Part shown: positions 47,901 to 57,859 of the stretch, in pieces
Position numbering within the stretch: the stretch's first letter is position 1
Layout: the number at the start of each line of letters is the position of its first letter
Source of the DNA: Punica granatum
Lineage: Eukaryota; Streptophyta; Magnoliopsida; Myrtales; Lythraceae
Direction of reading: 5' to 3'
Length of the DNA: 64,000 nucleotides
Assembly: GCF_007655135.1 (NCBI RefSeq)
Contig: NC_045130.1
Span: 19,101,363-19,165,362 of the forward strand
Position numbers and translations under genes: made by a program
Notes under the pieces: model-generated
The model's database searches: none
What the model was told of the DNA's origin: nothing
Seen by the model: only the letters and a program-made list of their open reading frames with translations

Positions 47901-49259
47901 AAAAATGGGCAGACCATAAAATGTCACATGCATGATAACGCAAATTTACCTGAAATATAGAGAGTACAGTGACAGGATCCGTTGCCGATATAAGAGCACC
48001 AAACATCAAACATTCAACGAATGGTAATTTGTACATAAGGAACATCAGACCACCGAGATATCTGAAACAGAAAGTAGTAGAAATCATACTCAGATAAGGT
48101 AACTGAACTTAACAAAAACAGTAAAAGTCACTTACACTAAAATGCCAGTAACCACAGCAGCTATAAATGTTCCACCGATGGCAAATGTCACTATAGCTCC
48201 AAAATTTGAGAAGAAAGGTTTCTAGAGAAACACCATCAAAGTACAAATAAATTAGCAAAGAGTGGCCTGTAAAATTCAGGGTGATGAGTGCACTTATGTA
48301 GTGGAGACGAGGAAAACTTACAGGAGCCAAACTGAATCCCGACTGGGTAATCAGACAGTTGTCAAGGAAACATAAGATAAGAATCTCTAGAAAAGCACAA
48401 GCTTTGAGAGTGAAAGATGAAAATGCGAGATATCAAACGAAGGATATAATATGATAGGGGGCAGCAAGAAAAGAAAGAAAAACTCCTCATGAAAGTTGAA
48501 CCACGCCCTGCAACAGAAAAAATCAATGCGCCGGAGATCAGTAAAACTATCAAAGACGTGAAATCCTGAAAAAATACGCACTGATCAAGTCAAAAAAGGG
48601 GACCTGATGCTGGTCTCAGTGTTGGAGATATTAGCAAGTCCACCCACAATCAAACCTGCCAATTTCCAACTTGTTAAGGAAGCGTATGCCGAAATAACAA
48701 GTACAAAAATAGAAAGGGGACAACTTTTTTCTTTGCTTCCTCACGTGATGCTTTTTCATGCTGCCTAATGTAATTGTCCAGACAACCAAACAAGAAACAC
48801 TCCTCATTTGCCATCAAGCACCCATAATAATCAGAAAGAAAGGTCGGCGCATTGTCGATTATCACGAAATGGACCGACATTGAGGCACGGGCATTAAAAT
48901 TCAATAGACAATGCGACACCAGTGCGACACGATCATCGCCCCAGTGAGATAGAAAGCAGATAAATTGAGGCGGTGGGAAAACCAGCTAAGGAAGAACCAA
49001 AAGGAGTACAGCGGGAAGAGGTGAGAGAGAACAACTAACCGATCAAGAGGGAAGCGCTGGCCTCGGGGAGGTAGTAGAACTTGTGGCGGCGGAGGACGTG
49101 GCCGAGGACGAAGGAGAGGACGAGCATCATGATCTGAAGGAGGATTCCGACGCCGGCAGCTTGTTGCTCCTTGCCGGCCTGGCCCCCACCACCGCCACCG
49201 CCACCGCCACCGCCATGGGGATCGTGATTGGGGGATATCTGAAGCAATTCCTCCATCAT
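41923..49259 (-). CDS. NHX6: Endosomal Na+(K+)/H+ antiporter, NHX5/NHX6 type (22 coding exons, 548 aa)
   Basis: Exons (high to low): 49040-49259, 48604-48655, 48448-48507, 48322-48346, 48136-48221, 47950-48061, 47031-47093, 46888-46907, 46711-46808, 46204-46232, 46074-46105, 45937-45984, 45787-45847, 45567-45664, 45388-45463, 45265-45284, 45075-45172, 44542-44651, 43548-43649, 42817-42917, 42644-42729, 41923-41972. All phases agree: 1647 nt, no internal stop. Motifs: [19 protein letters not shown] (first membrane helix), [10 protein letters not shown] (amiloride-site type), [15 protein letters not shown] with the ND pair, and [11 protein letters not shown]. The protein should exchange Na+ or K+ for H+ in Golgi, trans-Golgi and prevacuolar membranes (family knowledge). 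The tail is acidic (DEEESSS, DMDDDDF) and ends RSGFRGHG. Exon 1 carries an unusual run of eleven glycines. Two introns are AT-AC and one more is U12-like. NHX5 and NHX6 cannot be separated by eye. Met 2 (49256) is an alternative start. Confidence 0.93.
43452..43500. repeat. TG/TA and CATA microsatellite in an NHX intron
   Basis: A tgtgtgtgtatatat run is followed by tandem cata units, inside intron 19 of the NHX gene. Confidence 0.85.
45285..45387 (-). other. Probable GT-AG U12-type intron (NHX intron 15, 103 nt)
   Basis: The donor is GTATCCTAAC, one base off the GTATCCTT minor-spliceosome consensus. A perfect TTCCTTGAC branch box lies at 45309-45301, about 17 nt before the AG. No polypyrimidine tract is evident. 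It joins FIFFSI to LFIIVAR in phase 0. Confidence 0.7.
46106..46203 (-). other. AT-AC U12-type intron (NHX intron 10, 98 nt)
   Basis: The gene strand starts ATATCCTTT and ends GCAC. A branch-like ACCTTAAT (46122-46115) lies about 10 nt from the end. Splicing joins GCC CTG to CTT TTC AAG, giving the conserved [16 protein letters not shown]. The upstream AG in tttacag would add codons that break the conserved match. Confidence 0.88.
48347..48447 (-). other. AT-AC U12-type intron (NHX intron 3, 101 nt)
   Basis: On the gene strand the intron starts ATATCCTT, the consensus minor-spliceosome donor, and ends AC. It carries a perfect TTCCTTGAC branch-point box (48369-48361), 15 nt from the 3' end. 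Joining ATC ATA TT to C CAG TCG restores the conserved [13 protein letters not shown] of NHX proteins. No GT-AG alternative gives that protein. Confidence 0.93.
49182..49217 (-). repeat. GCC/GGC trinucleotide repeat encoding polyglycine in NHX exon 1
   Basis: A ccaccg-type run encodes eleven consecutive glycines near residue 16-26, before the conserved [11 protein letters not shown] segment. It is a length-variable type of repeat. Confidence 0.85.
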
Positions 49260-49325
49260 TGGAGGCTCAGGACTGAAACCCCAGCGAGCTCTCTAGGGAT
49301 TCCTTCCGCCTCAATTCCTCTCAAT

Positions 49326-49372
49326 CTATCTCTCTCTCTCTCTCTCCCCCTCTCACTAACACTCTCTCTGCA
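49326..49372 (-). promoter_or_regulatory. GA/CT-rich NHX 5' UTR
   Basis: A tctctctctctctctccccctctc run lies 65-110 bp upstream of the start codon, reading GA-rich on the gene strand. Such tracts are common in plant 5' UTRs; the function is inferred. Confidence 0.45.
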
Positions 49373-49499
49373 ACTTCTATCGGCGGTTGTAGCCAGAGAA
49401 GAAGGAAGAAGAAACAACGAAGAGTCAGATCAGACGATCGTTTCTTATTCTGCCTCTTCTTGTTTGTTTATTTATTATTTGATTTGGTTGAATTGAACG

Positions 49500-51488
49500 A
49501 AGGAGGAGGGGAGTTGGGATGGTCGGGACTTTTCTTGCGCCACGGCCGTTTACTTTTATTCACCCCCTGAATTCTGCTCCTTTCGCATAATTATGTTCTT
49601 TTGTTTTTTAAAAGGTCAACTTTTCTGAAAATTTGTTTAATTATTATCTGTCTATATCTAAATAAGATCTTGCATTAAGTACATTAAATTAAATATAAAA
49701 ACAAATTAAAACTATTTATTAATTATTTTTGTCATTATTAGCAAAGAAGTAGCATATATTTACACATAATAATGGGTTCATAAAATTTTCGATAAATTTT
49801 ATGCACATCTAACTTTTTATGCTACCAAAACATTATGCACTCTTTATGTCTAAATAATATTTAATACATAATTACTTTTAGTATATTTGCCGCAAATAAG
49901 GACAATACTAGAATCCTAAAATTAAATGTTTACTACCAACCTAGGTTGATTCAAGCGATTTTTCTTATTCCATTCAAGTATTGTCTTAGTTTTGAGTCCT
50001 TGTAAATGTAAAAAATTCATGTCGGGAAAGCTTTATGCCTTAGTGGACAGATACAGTTTAACTTGATTAATCGGGACTCAATTAAGCTTCCGGATATTAT
50101 GGTTCACATCGAAAAAAAAATGTTTACTAATAAAGCACCAAAAACGTCAAATCTAAATAAATTTACATATATATCTAATTTTAATTTAATTTAATTTATA
50201 AAAATGAAAATTAGAAAAGAAACTCTATGAATCGATTTACTTTATTTTTATAGTGAATTTTTAAAAAGAATATGATACAAACAAAATTGAAATTTATGGT
50301 ATGTAAAATCTAAATATAATATATAAATTTTGAATGGTTGAATGTGAGAGCTTCGTTTTGAAACACTCAACTCCTTGTAAAATGTACCCGTTTGCTCAAA
50401 TCAATCCATTTGACAATCCTAACTCCACGTCATATTGATCTTTCACTTTCAGTTCAATGAATTTTGCCATACTTTATTTGTGTCATATTCGACATATTTT
50501 AATTATTCATCTATATTATTTGTACGTAATAATATAAAATTAATTTTTTTGAAAAATTAAAAGTTGTCTCGGTAACGCGAAAGCCTCCTTAAATATGTGA
50601 CTTTTTCCAGTTCAACGTGCCAAATATATCCTATAAGTATGACAAGAAAAATCATTTTTCTCATCTTTTTACTCATAATAATTATAATTTTTCTACACAT
50701 CTTTATTCATGAATGATATCTCCGATTTGTTGTTATATGCATATTGAAAGGATTTTTCTAATAACAAAGAGTGTCAAGCACAACCAGTCCCTGCAACCCA
50801 TATAAAGCACATGGGACAAGTCGTCCGAACACATAAAACAACCTTATTTGATTCATATTGCAAGATTATTGACTCTCCAATGAATATTATTAGCTTTTGT
50901 ATATGATTAGACTACAGATTTGTTGGCCATTGTGATATTTATTTTTATAATACATATTATATTCGTATAATATAATAACTTTATATTTGTATTCACATGT
51001 GCGACATATGATGTGTGTTAGTTATCTAATTTTGGTCATATCAAAATTGATAAAAATTTGTCACGTAGTGCACGGATTTCAACTAGTTTAGTTTAAAAAC
51101 ATCAGAGTTAGAAAAGAAACTTGCTTGCATTAATTTTCTATATTTTTGTTAAAAAAGAATTTAGTTTATTTGTATTTTCTTTCATGTAAAGAAAGTCCAT
51201 GGACTAGGAAGATCTTTGTTTTCTTTCCGTTAACCTTTGTCCCACTGGTCTTGGGGCGCGACAGGATTGAACTTGATCCTTCTTTTCTTTTTCTTTTTTT
51301 CATTTTGTCAATTGTACTATATAACATTTGCATGTTTGCATTTTGAATTATTATAAAACATAATTTATTATAAAAAAAATCTAATATATCTAATATAAAT
51401 TAATGATTTAAACACAAAAAAAAACATTTTTTTCAATTGGAAATTTATCATAAAATATCTTCTTAAAACTAAAAACTAGACTTTGTTA
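49500..51488. other. AT-rich intergenic region upstream of NHX
   Basis: About 2 kb of AT-rich sequence. It should include the NHX promoter at its left edge. No coding frame, RNA gene or element boundary was recognised. Confidence 0.5.
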
Positions 51489-51497
51489 AAAAATATA

Positions 51498-52467
51498 GGG
51501 GAAAAATTCACATAGTTTCTAAAATTCCTCAATTTACCACTTTTTCAAATTTTAACCTCAAAATCAAAACATTTCCTCCCGTTTTTCTATTTATCAATCC
51601 ATTAACTTTGGCTTTATAAATGTTGACGTGGCCGTTAATTCTGCTTATGTAATTGACGAAAGTTCACATGAAAAAGGAGAAAGGTCATTTTAACCTAAAA
51701 AATTAAATAATTTGAAATTTTTTACTCTTCTCTCTTTCTCTCTCTACTCTCTCTCTCATCTCCCAACTCTTTCGACTCTCTCTCCTCGCTCTCATCTCTC
51801 TCTTAACTCTATCTCTCCTTTCGCTCCTCCCTCTCACCTCTCTCCTGACTCTCTCTCATCTCTCTCCTCCCTTTCTCGGCTCTCTTTCCAATCTCTCCTC
51901 TCTCGGCTTTCTTTCTCTCTCCTTTTTATTTCTTGACTCTCATCTCTCTCCCATCTTTCTCTCAACTCTCGACTCTCCTCTCTCCCAACTCTCTTTCCTC
52001 TCTCTCGACTGTCTCCTTGTTCTCATCCCTCTCTCGACTCTCTCATCTTTCTCTCGGCTCTCTATTTCCTTTCTCATCTCTCTCTACTCTCGACTCACTC
52101 TCATCTCTCTCATTTCTCTCCCAACTGTCCCTCCTCTCTTTCTCATCTCTCTCTCCTCTTTTTGTCTCTCCTCTCTCTCGATTTACTCTCTTCTCTGTCC
52201 TCTCTTTCTCTCTACTCTCTCGACTCACCCTCCTCTCTCTTATCTCTCTCCTGTTTCCCTCTTCTCTCTCCTCTCTCCTTTTCCAAGTGGACTTACGTCC
52301 GCCACAAAAGCGGAGTTAATGGCTACATCATCACCGCTAAAGCCAAAGCTAACGGATTGGTGGATGGGCGAAATGGAGAAAAATGTTTTGATTTTTAGGC
52401 CAAAATTTGAAAAGTTGATAGATTGAGGAATTTAGGGAAACTATGTGAAATTTTAGGTTATTTTCCC
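51498..52467. mobile_element. Non-autonomous Mutator-like element, 970 bp, TSD AAAAATATA
   Basis: The ends GGGGAAAAATTCACATAG (left) and, read inward on the minus strand, GGGAAAATAACC...TTTCACATAG (right) start long inverted repeats of about 150 bp. Shared blocks include cctcaatNtaNca, caaattttNNcct and aatcaaaacattt. A perfect 9-bp duplication AAAAATATA flanks it (51489-51497 and 52468-52476), as expected for Mutator-like elements. The interior is a polypyrimidine tract with no transposase. Confidence 0.8.
51725..52288. repeat. 560-bp polypyrimidine (CT-rich) tract
   Basis: Almost every base on the plus strand is C or T, in degenerate tctctc/ctcgactctc/ctcatctctc units. The apparent Ser/Leu-rich frames at 51712-51936 and 51933-52319 are by-products of the composition. 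It fills the interior of the 970-bp Mutator-like element. Confidence 0.9.
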
Positions 52468-52476
52468 AAAAATATA

Positions 52477-54289
52477 TATGAAATTTGAAAATAGAAAATC
52501 GAAAAATATGTGATTTGTTGATCAACACTAAGAAATATATAAAATTTCAACATGTTAAGTTTTATATTGCATATTAAAAATTAGAAAAACTCAAAGTTTG
52601 TTTTTAATTTCAAAAATTCAAGAAATTGTCATATGTTAAATATTTGGGTAAATTTCAATGACACACTCGGGCAACTTACGGACGACAAATTGTTATGGCA
52701 TCCTACTTTTTTAAGTTTGGAGGTGGACCCGCCATTATTTCCGACAAAATCAAATCAGCTCGAAATTGTTGAATTGAGCTCCACTAGGGTTGGAATCTTA
52801 CTACAAGAGCGCAGTTAACAAACGCGCATGTGTACGTTGGCACTGTTAGTAACCGCGCCTATGTATGGAGGCGCGGTTAAGGTCAACTATCCAATCTTAT
52901 TCGGATTGGACAATTGGAGCCATCCGGATCACTAAAATTTTAAAATTAATTTCATTTTCATCCCAAATATTTCGGTGTTTGCAAACCTATCCCAACTCCT
53001 CATTGCCTATAAATAGATGGGCATTTTCAACATTCAGGACCTTTTGGTCAATTTCATGTGTTGAGGTTTTGCCGAAATACCAAAATATTAATTAATTACG
53101 CCATAGTTCCTATATTTAGTAGGATCCTTGACGAGCTTGACCACGATCCCAAACTCGAAGGTCTGAAACGTGTCCAAACTAAGGTAGGGAAGGCATCATA
53201 TGCCTCTGGTCCCAAACAAAACCGAGCTCCTTAGCTCATGTTTCGGTTGATATCTAACTTTTCACGTGCTTCATGTGTGGAATATGCAAAAAGGTGGCCA
53301 ATTGTGTGTAATTAGTGCCCAAATTAGGATTAACCGGGTAGTATCATGCCAATTGGGTTCAAACCCGACCTAATTAAATTTGTTTGTTCATAAAAGCATG
53401 CTGATTAGAGGATGGACGACTTCAATTTGTTGTTAATTGGACTCAATTTAGCTTAATTTGCATGAAATTAATTAGTAAAGCTCCCGACCATGCTAGGATT
53501 GACTTGAATTCGGTAAATTTTTTCGATTTGGGCAAGAAATTAGGCTTGTAATATGCTGTAATATTTTGTTAGTCTTAATTAATTAGGCTTGGATGAGTCA
53601 ATCTGGTGTTTCTGGCTTAATTAATTAGGCTGGTAATATGCCACCTTTGATCTTCAAACCGGCATGAAATCGGATCTTTTCATTCTCTGATGCATTCTGG
53701 TCGTGTTGATTATTTATGCTTAGGTTGGTCAATTTGTTGAATTTTTTTAATTAGGCTAGATTATTCATGATTGTCGATAATTAGCCTTCAATTGTGTATA
53801 ATTAGGCTAAATTTAGAAATTATTTGGCACTTGAATTGATGATGGCAGCCTCTGTTGGTCCCCGCGCTGAGTGTGGCTGAGTGGGATTTGGCTAAATTAG
53901 GGCTGATTTTGCTTAACTAGGGTCTAATTGAGTCTAATTAGGTGAGACTAGTTCAAATTGAGTTTCAATTAGGTCACGAACCTTAAGAATTAGGTCTAAA
54001 ATTGTGTCAATTTGATGTCCGTAGGTCCAATTGAGTATTATATGACTTTTGTATAGGGTCGAATGTACATGGGAGTATATGTGAGTCAAAATTGAGTCAA
54101 TGTAATATTGAAGACCAAATTGTGCATAATCATGTGAATTGGGCTTAATCGCATGTGATCAAGGGTAGTTAGACACTAATTTTGTGTCCTAGGTGTTTAG
54201 AAAGGCTCGTGTGGCCTTGAGGGTGGTTCATTGGGATCCGTGATCTAATAAATCGGTTAAAGTCCCTCAATTTGATTAATTGAAGTCTA
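52477..54289. other. Unassigned intergenic sequence with recurrent AATTAGG words
   Basis: No gene recognised. From about 53320 to 54010 the words aattagg, attaggct and ttaattaatta recur many times with irregular spacing. A small palindromic GC patch (gcgcgcatg..., gaggcgcggtt) lies at 52810-52880. This could be an old LTR or satellite remnant; nothing proves it. Confidence 0.4.
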
Positions 54290-54298
54290 ATTGAATAA

Positions 54299-54623
54299 GG
54301 GGGATTTACTTAAAATGGCCCATAGTTTACCCGTTTTGTCAAATCTATCATATGTTTTTTTTTGTCAAATCTATCCCATGATTTACATTTTGTATCAAAT
54401 TTATCATGGCGTTATCTTTTCCGTCGACATCTAACGGCCGTGCTGACGTGCCACACTTGCCACGTTGGCGCCACGTCAGCACGACCGTTAGATGTCGACG
54501 GAAAAGATAACGCCATGATAAATTTGATACAAAAAGTAAATCATGGAATAGATTTGACAAAAAAAAGCATATGATAGATTTGACAAAATGGGTAAACTAT
54601 GGACCATTTCAGGTAAAAATCCC
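54299..54623. mobile_element. Foldback (Mutator-like) element, 325 bp, TSD ATTGAATAA
   Basis: The element is nearly all inverted repeat: two arms of about 145 bp meet at gcc-acgttgg-cgcc near 54460. The arms contain gtcaaatctat, atttatcatggcgttatc and gacatctaacgg, which recur as reverse complements. A perfect 9-bp duplication ATTGAATAA (54290-54298 and 54624-54632) flanks it. Nearly identical peptides appear on both strands only because of the palindrome. Confidence 0.87.
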
Positions 54624-54732
54624 ATTGAATAAATCCCTAATTCTTGTGTGTGAAATTGATTAATTAAGATAAAAAAAAATTCAATCATGTAAACTTGAAG
54701 ATGAAAAATGGTGGCACTAGAAAAATAGCTTA

Positions 54733-54975
54733 TGCTGCGTTTGGTTTCAAACTAGGATTTTAAAATCAGATTTTAATTTTGAAAAAGAGTGGTATAAATG
54801 GTTATGTATGAGTCCACCATTTGACTTTATATGAGTTATTTTATTTTGTTATGGAAAAAAGGGTGGTATAAATGGGGCTCACCCTTTGACTTTGTATGGA
54901 TTATTTTATTTTGTCGTGGGTAGAATTAAGTTAAAGTGTGATTTTAAAATCACACTTTGAAACCAAACAAACCTT
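54733..54975. mobile_element. Tourist-like MITE, about 240 bp
   Basis: The ends GCGTTTGGTTTCAAACT and (other strand) GGTTTGTTTGGTTTCAAAGTG are inverted repeats followed on both sides by gattttaaaatca-type sequence. Internally, 'gagtggtataaatgg' is repeated. There is no coding capacity. The 3-bp target duplication is not clear, so the borders are approximate. Confidence 0.6.
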
Positions 54976-55140
54976 GTATCGAGTCATAGGTTAAAGTTGA
55001 AGGTTGTTGGACCTAGAGGAATTAGGTCCTTTATAGATTTTTGGGAAGTAAACCAAATATCCACGTAAATACGACTTGTAGATAAAAATTGAAAATAAAG
55101 GATCAAAACTGCACAAGATGAGTAGACTTAGGAAGAATGG

Positions 55141-56138
55141 ACATCCTATTTGGTTTCAAAGTTAAGGTTTTGAATTTGTAACTGAGATTTTGATTAAGGA
55201 ATGTGACAAAAAATAATATGGCCGTTATCTGACCAGGGGACCCCACATCCCCCCGAAACCCCGTGACTTTCATTTTCGTTTGACTGGTAGGAAATTGAAG
55301 CCGACCCCCACCCTCCCATTCTTCTTCTTCAATTGCGACAGAGTTTCCCTTAAGTTGAAGTCACCCCCCTTTCCTTCTCTACTCGACATTGTTCAACCTT
55401 TTCTTCGCGAATCTGTTGGTCATTCCCTACATTCCCAGTCGTTTGCTCTGCGTGAAGCCCCCGTGCAGCATTCGGTCGTTAGTTCCAGCAGTGGCCGGAC
55501 AGACATTTCCAAGCCGGGCCTGTACCAGTGGGTACTCTTCTTAAGAGGCTCAGTTTACAATTTGCCACTTCCATATCGAAGTGAAAGGTAATTTCTTGGA
55601 CCAATTTCATGTTATTCTGTCAAATTGCATCGTTATGGGCGGTTGGGGTTTAAGGCACTACTTGCCCTTACTATTTGTTGAAGAACGTCCCTGTTTTGCT
55701 CGATTTATGTTTGATTGCTGGTTGTATAGCAATTGTTTGGTCGATTTTTTTTGCTGTTGGTGAATTTCTTCCTTCCAGCCGCTTTGGTTTCGGTTATACC
55801 GATATGTTAATGGTAGTTTTGTTGTTGTTTACCTCCGTTGTTCGCAATGTTCACGTACCCCTGTTCACAACCAGCAGCTGTTCAATGACATGTCTATGAA
55901 GCTTATTGATGAAATGGCTAGGTAATTTGTATGTTGTTTTGTGCCGTGTGTGCCTGGCTTCATGTGTGGTTAGTCGCAGATAGTTTGCTGAACTGAAGAG
56001 GTTGTAATGGGATTGTATGTTGAATAATATATGAGGCCCACCTGTTTCACTTTGAATAAGTGTTTTTTGTTTTGTAGTGTGTTGAATTAAAAGTTAAAGT
56101 TAAAATTTTAAAACTTGATCCTAAAACCAAACGGATTA
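55141..56138 (+). mobile_element. Deletion derivative of the PIF/Harbinger element, about 1.0 kb
   Basis: The right 130 bp (aatgggattgtatgtt...ataatatatg.ggcccacc...tagtgt.ttga) matches the right end of the Harbinger element at 33513-38265 (38137-38265). The left part (cgcgaatctgt.ggt, gca..attcggtcg, ccatatcgaagtgaaaggta) matches its left end at 33775-34020. Both genes in between are missing. It is therefore a non-autonomous relative that could be mobilised by a working transposase of the family. The terminal duplication is not clear. Confidence 0.75.
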
Positions 56139-56619
56139 GTATAGATTTTTCGTAATTGAACTCTAGGGCCCGATTCTCTGGTTAGAAGATCGAGTCAACT
56201 CCAAAATCCTTAGGATGATATTTATCTGGCCCACGTAGGTGACTTACGTGGTTTATCGCCCGACAAAACGATGTAGTGACGACTAACAAGAATCCCCTTG
56301 TCAGGGTAGAGGCTTAACAATCACGTCTGCTGACGCCATTACCTGCCTTCATAATCAATTATGGACTAACTTTTATGCAAGAATCATAGTTTTAACTTTA
56401 ACTTTCATTATCTCAGTGTTTGCCTCGTTATCCTCCCTCACATTAGCCAAGAAGAAAACCTCCGGGGTTCCTTCGTCGCTAAAGAGGAAGAATGAAGATA
56501 AACCCAAAAACAAGACTGTCGTTCTTCGGGTTTGGCAGAAAAGCTTTATGAGTTTTTGGTTATATTTTTTTGATCTTTTTATTTGTTCGTTAAATTATTA
56601 ATAACTTACCATGGTTAAA
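56139..56619. other. Intergenic sequence, nothing recognised
   Basis: A short Lys-rich frame at 56416-56601 has no recognisable domain and no splice support. No other structure seen. Confidence 0.45.
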
Positions 56620-57600
56620 TTCCATTTTCCTTTTTCTTGATTCGTTTTCATCCAATACATTTGATTATTTTTCTATTTTCGTCATTTTATCATTTGTTTT
56701 AGTAAAGAAATTTTAATTTTGGTCATCAATCTTTTATAATTATTCTTTATCCTAATTCTTTTTTTGTTCAATTTTTTTCTTAATAATAAATATTTTTTTC
56801 ATATACTTCTGACCGTCATATTCCCTTAAAAATGCGCATATGTCATTTTTTAAATTTATAAAAGAATTTATTATTTTAATTCAAAAAATTAAAAAAAATC
56901 TATCAGTATATATTTTGAAAGGGAGGTTGGTAAATTGAGAGTGAGAGGGAGAGAGGCGGCGGTAGTTGGTAGGGAACGAAGTTGGGTACCACCACCTTAG
57001 GGGAGTTCATCTTATCTATACGTCCATCCATGATTACACTGTGCAACATCATTTCTTGTATCAAGGTTTATAATGTCATTGGTTAGTGTCATTGCCAATC
57101 TCATAAGTATGGGTCGTGGTTATCAAACCATAATCGCATTTATTTTTCCTGTATTTTTTTATTCTTTTACTAGCAAATATTAGTATGGAATCTCCCAACG
57201 CAAACCACCATTGTCCCATCAAGATATCCTGCAACCTAAACACTCACCCTTGCTCATTCTCTCGATTAGGTTTACGATTTTTCTTTTATTATTTTGATAT
57301 ATTTTGTTTTATTTTCCAAATTAAAATAATAATCTTTTTAATTTAAAAATGTCGTATGGGCATTTTACGAGAATTCTATATTAGAAGTATCATAATCAAA
57401 ACGTTTAATATTAAAAAATTGAACAAATAAAAGAATTAGAATAAAACTAACTTTAATGTTTGATGACCAAAGTTAAAATCTTCTGTCATAAAAAAAAATC
57501 GATAAAAGGATGAAAATAGGAAAGTAGTCAAATGTATTTGTTGAAAATGAATCAAGAAAAATATAAAGTTGACCCTTTAGGTTTGGATGCTTTTGTATTT
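56620..57600. repeat. Long inverted repeat, arms of about 300 bp
   Basis: The left arm (about 56625-56930: gattcgttttcatccaat, ctattttcgtcattttatc, aattctttttttgttcaa) recurs inverted at about 57275-57595 (ttgaacaaataaaagaatt, gataaaaggatgaaaatagg, gaaaatgaatcaag). The central part includes tcaaaccataatcgcattt. It resembles a Mutator/foldback-type element, but the ends and target duplication are not resolved. A third copy of the arm starts near 63550. Confidence 0.6.
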
Positions 57601-57624
57601 TAGTCATTTCTTTCTATTTTTTTT

Positions 57625-57852
57625 GGGTAAATTGCACTAGTGGTCCAAAATGTTTGGCAAATGTTACATGATGGTCCAAAAAGTTTTTTTCACTACATGA
57701 TGGTACAAAATGTTTCAAAGTTGTTTCATGATGGTACAAACCGTCAATTCGAGCTTGACGCCGTCAAGCCGACGCTGACGTGGCTCCTACGTGTCACCTC
57801 CTTGCTGACGTGGCCGAAAGGAGCAGACTGAAGTGGCTTGGGCGGGAAAACA
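57625..57852 (+). repeat. Left terminal inverted repeat of the MULE
   Basis: Contains repeated atgatggtNcaaaa words and, near the inner edge, gacgccgtcaagccgacg and gctgacgtggc twice. It matches 63269-63495 as reverse complement. Confidence 0.9.
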
Positions 57853-57859
57853 GTAAACT

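Noticed and set aside
49083..49496. Plus-strand 137-codon frame over NHX exon 1
   Set aside because: Antisense shadow of the exon and its GC/CT-rich leader; no domain.
51712..52319. Ser/Leu-rich plus-strand reading frames as a protein gene
   Set aside because: They are translations of a polypyrimidine tract; all three frames look alike and no domain, start context or splice site supports them.
54348..54574. Two nearly identical small proteins on opposite strands
   Set aside because: Direct result of the palindromic foldback element; not coding.
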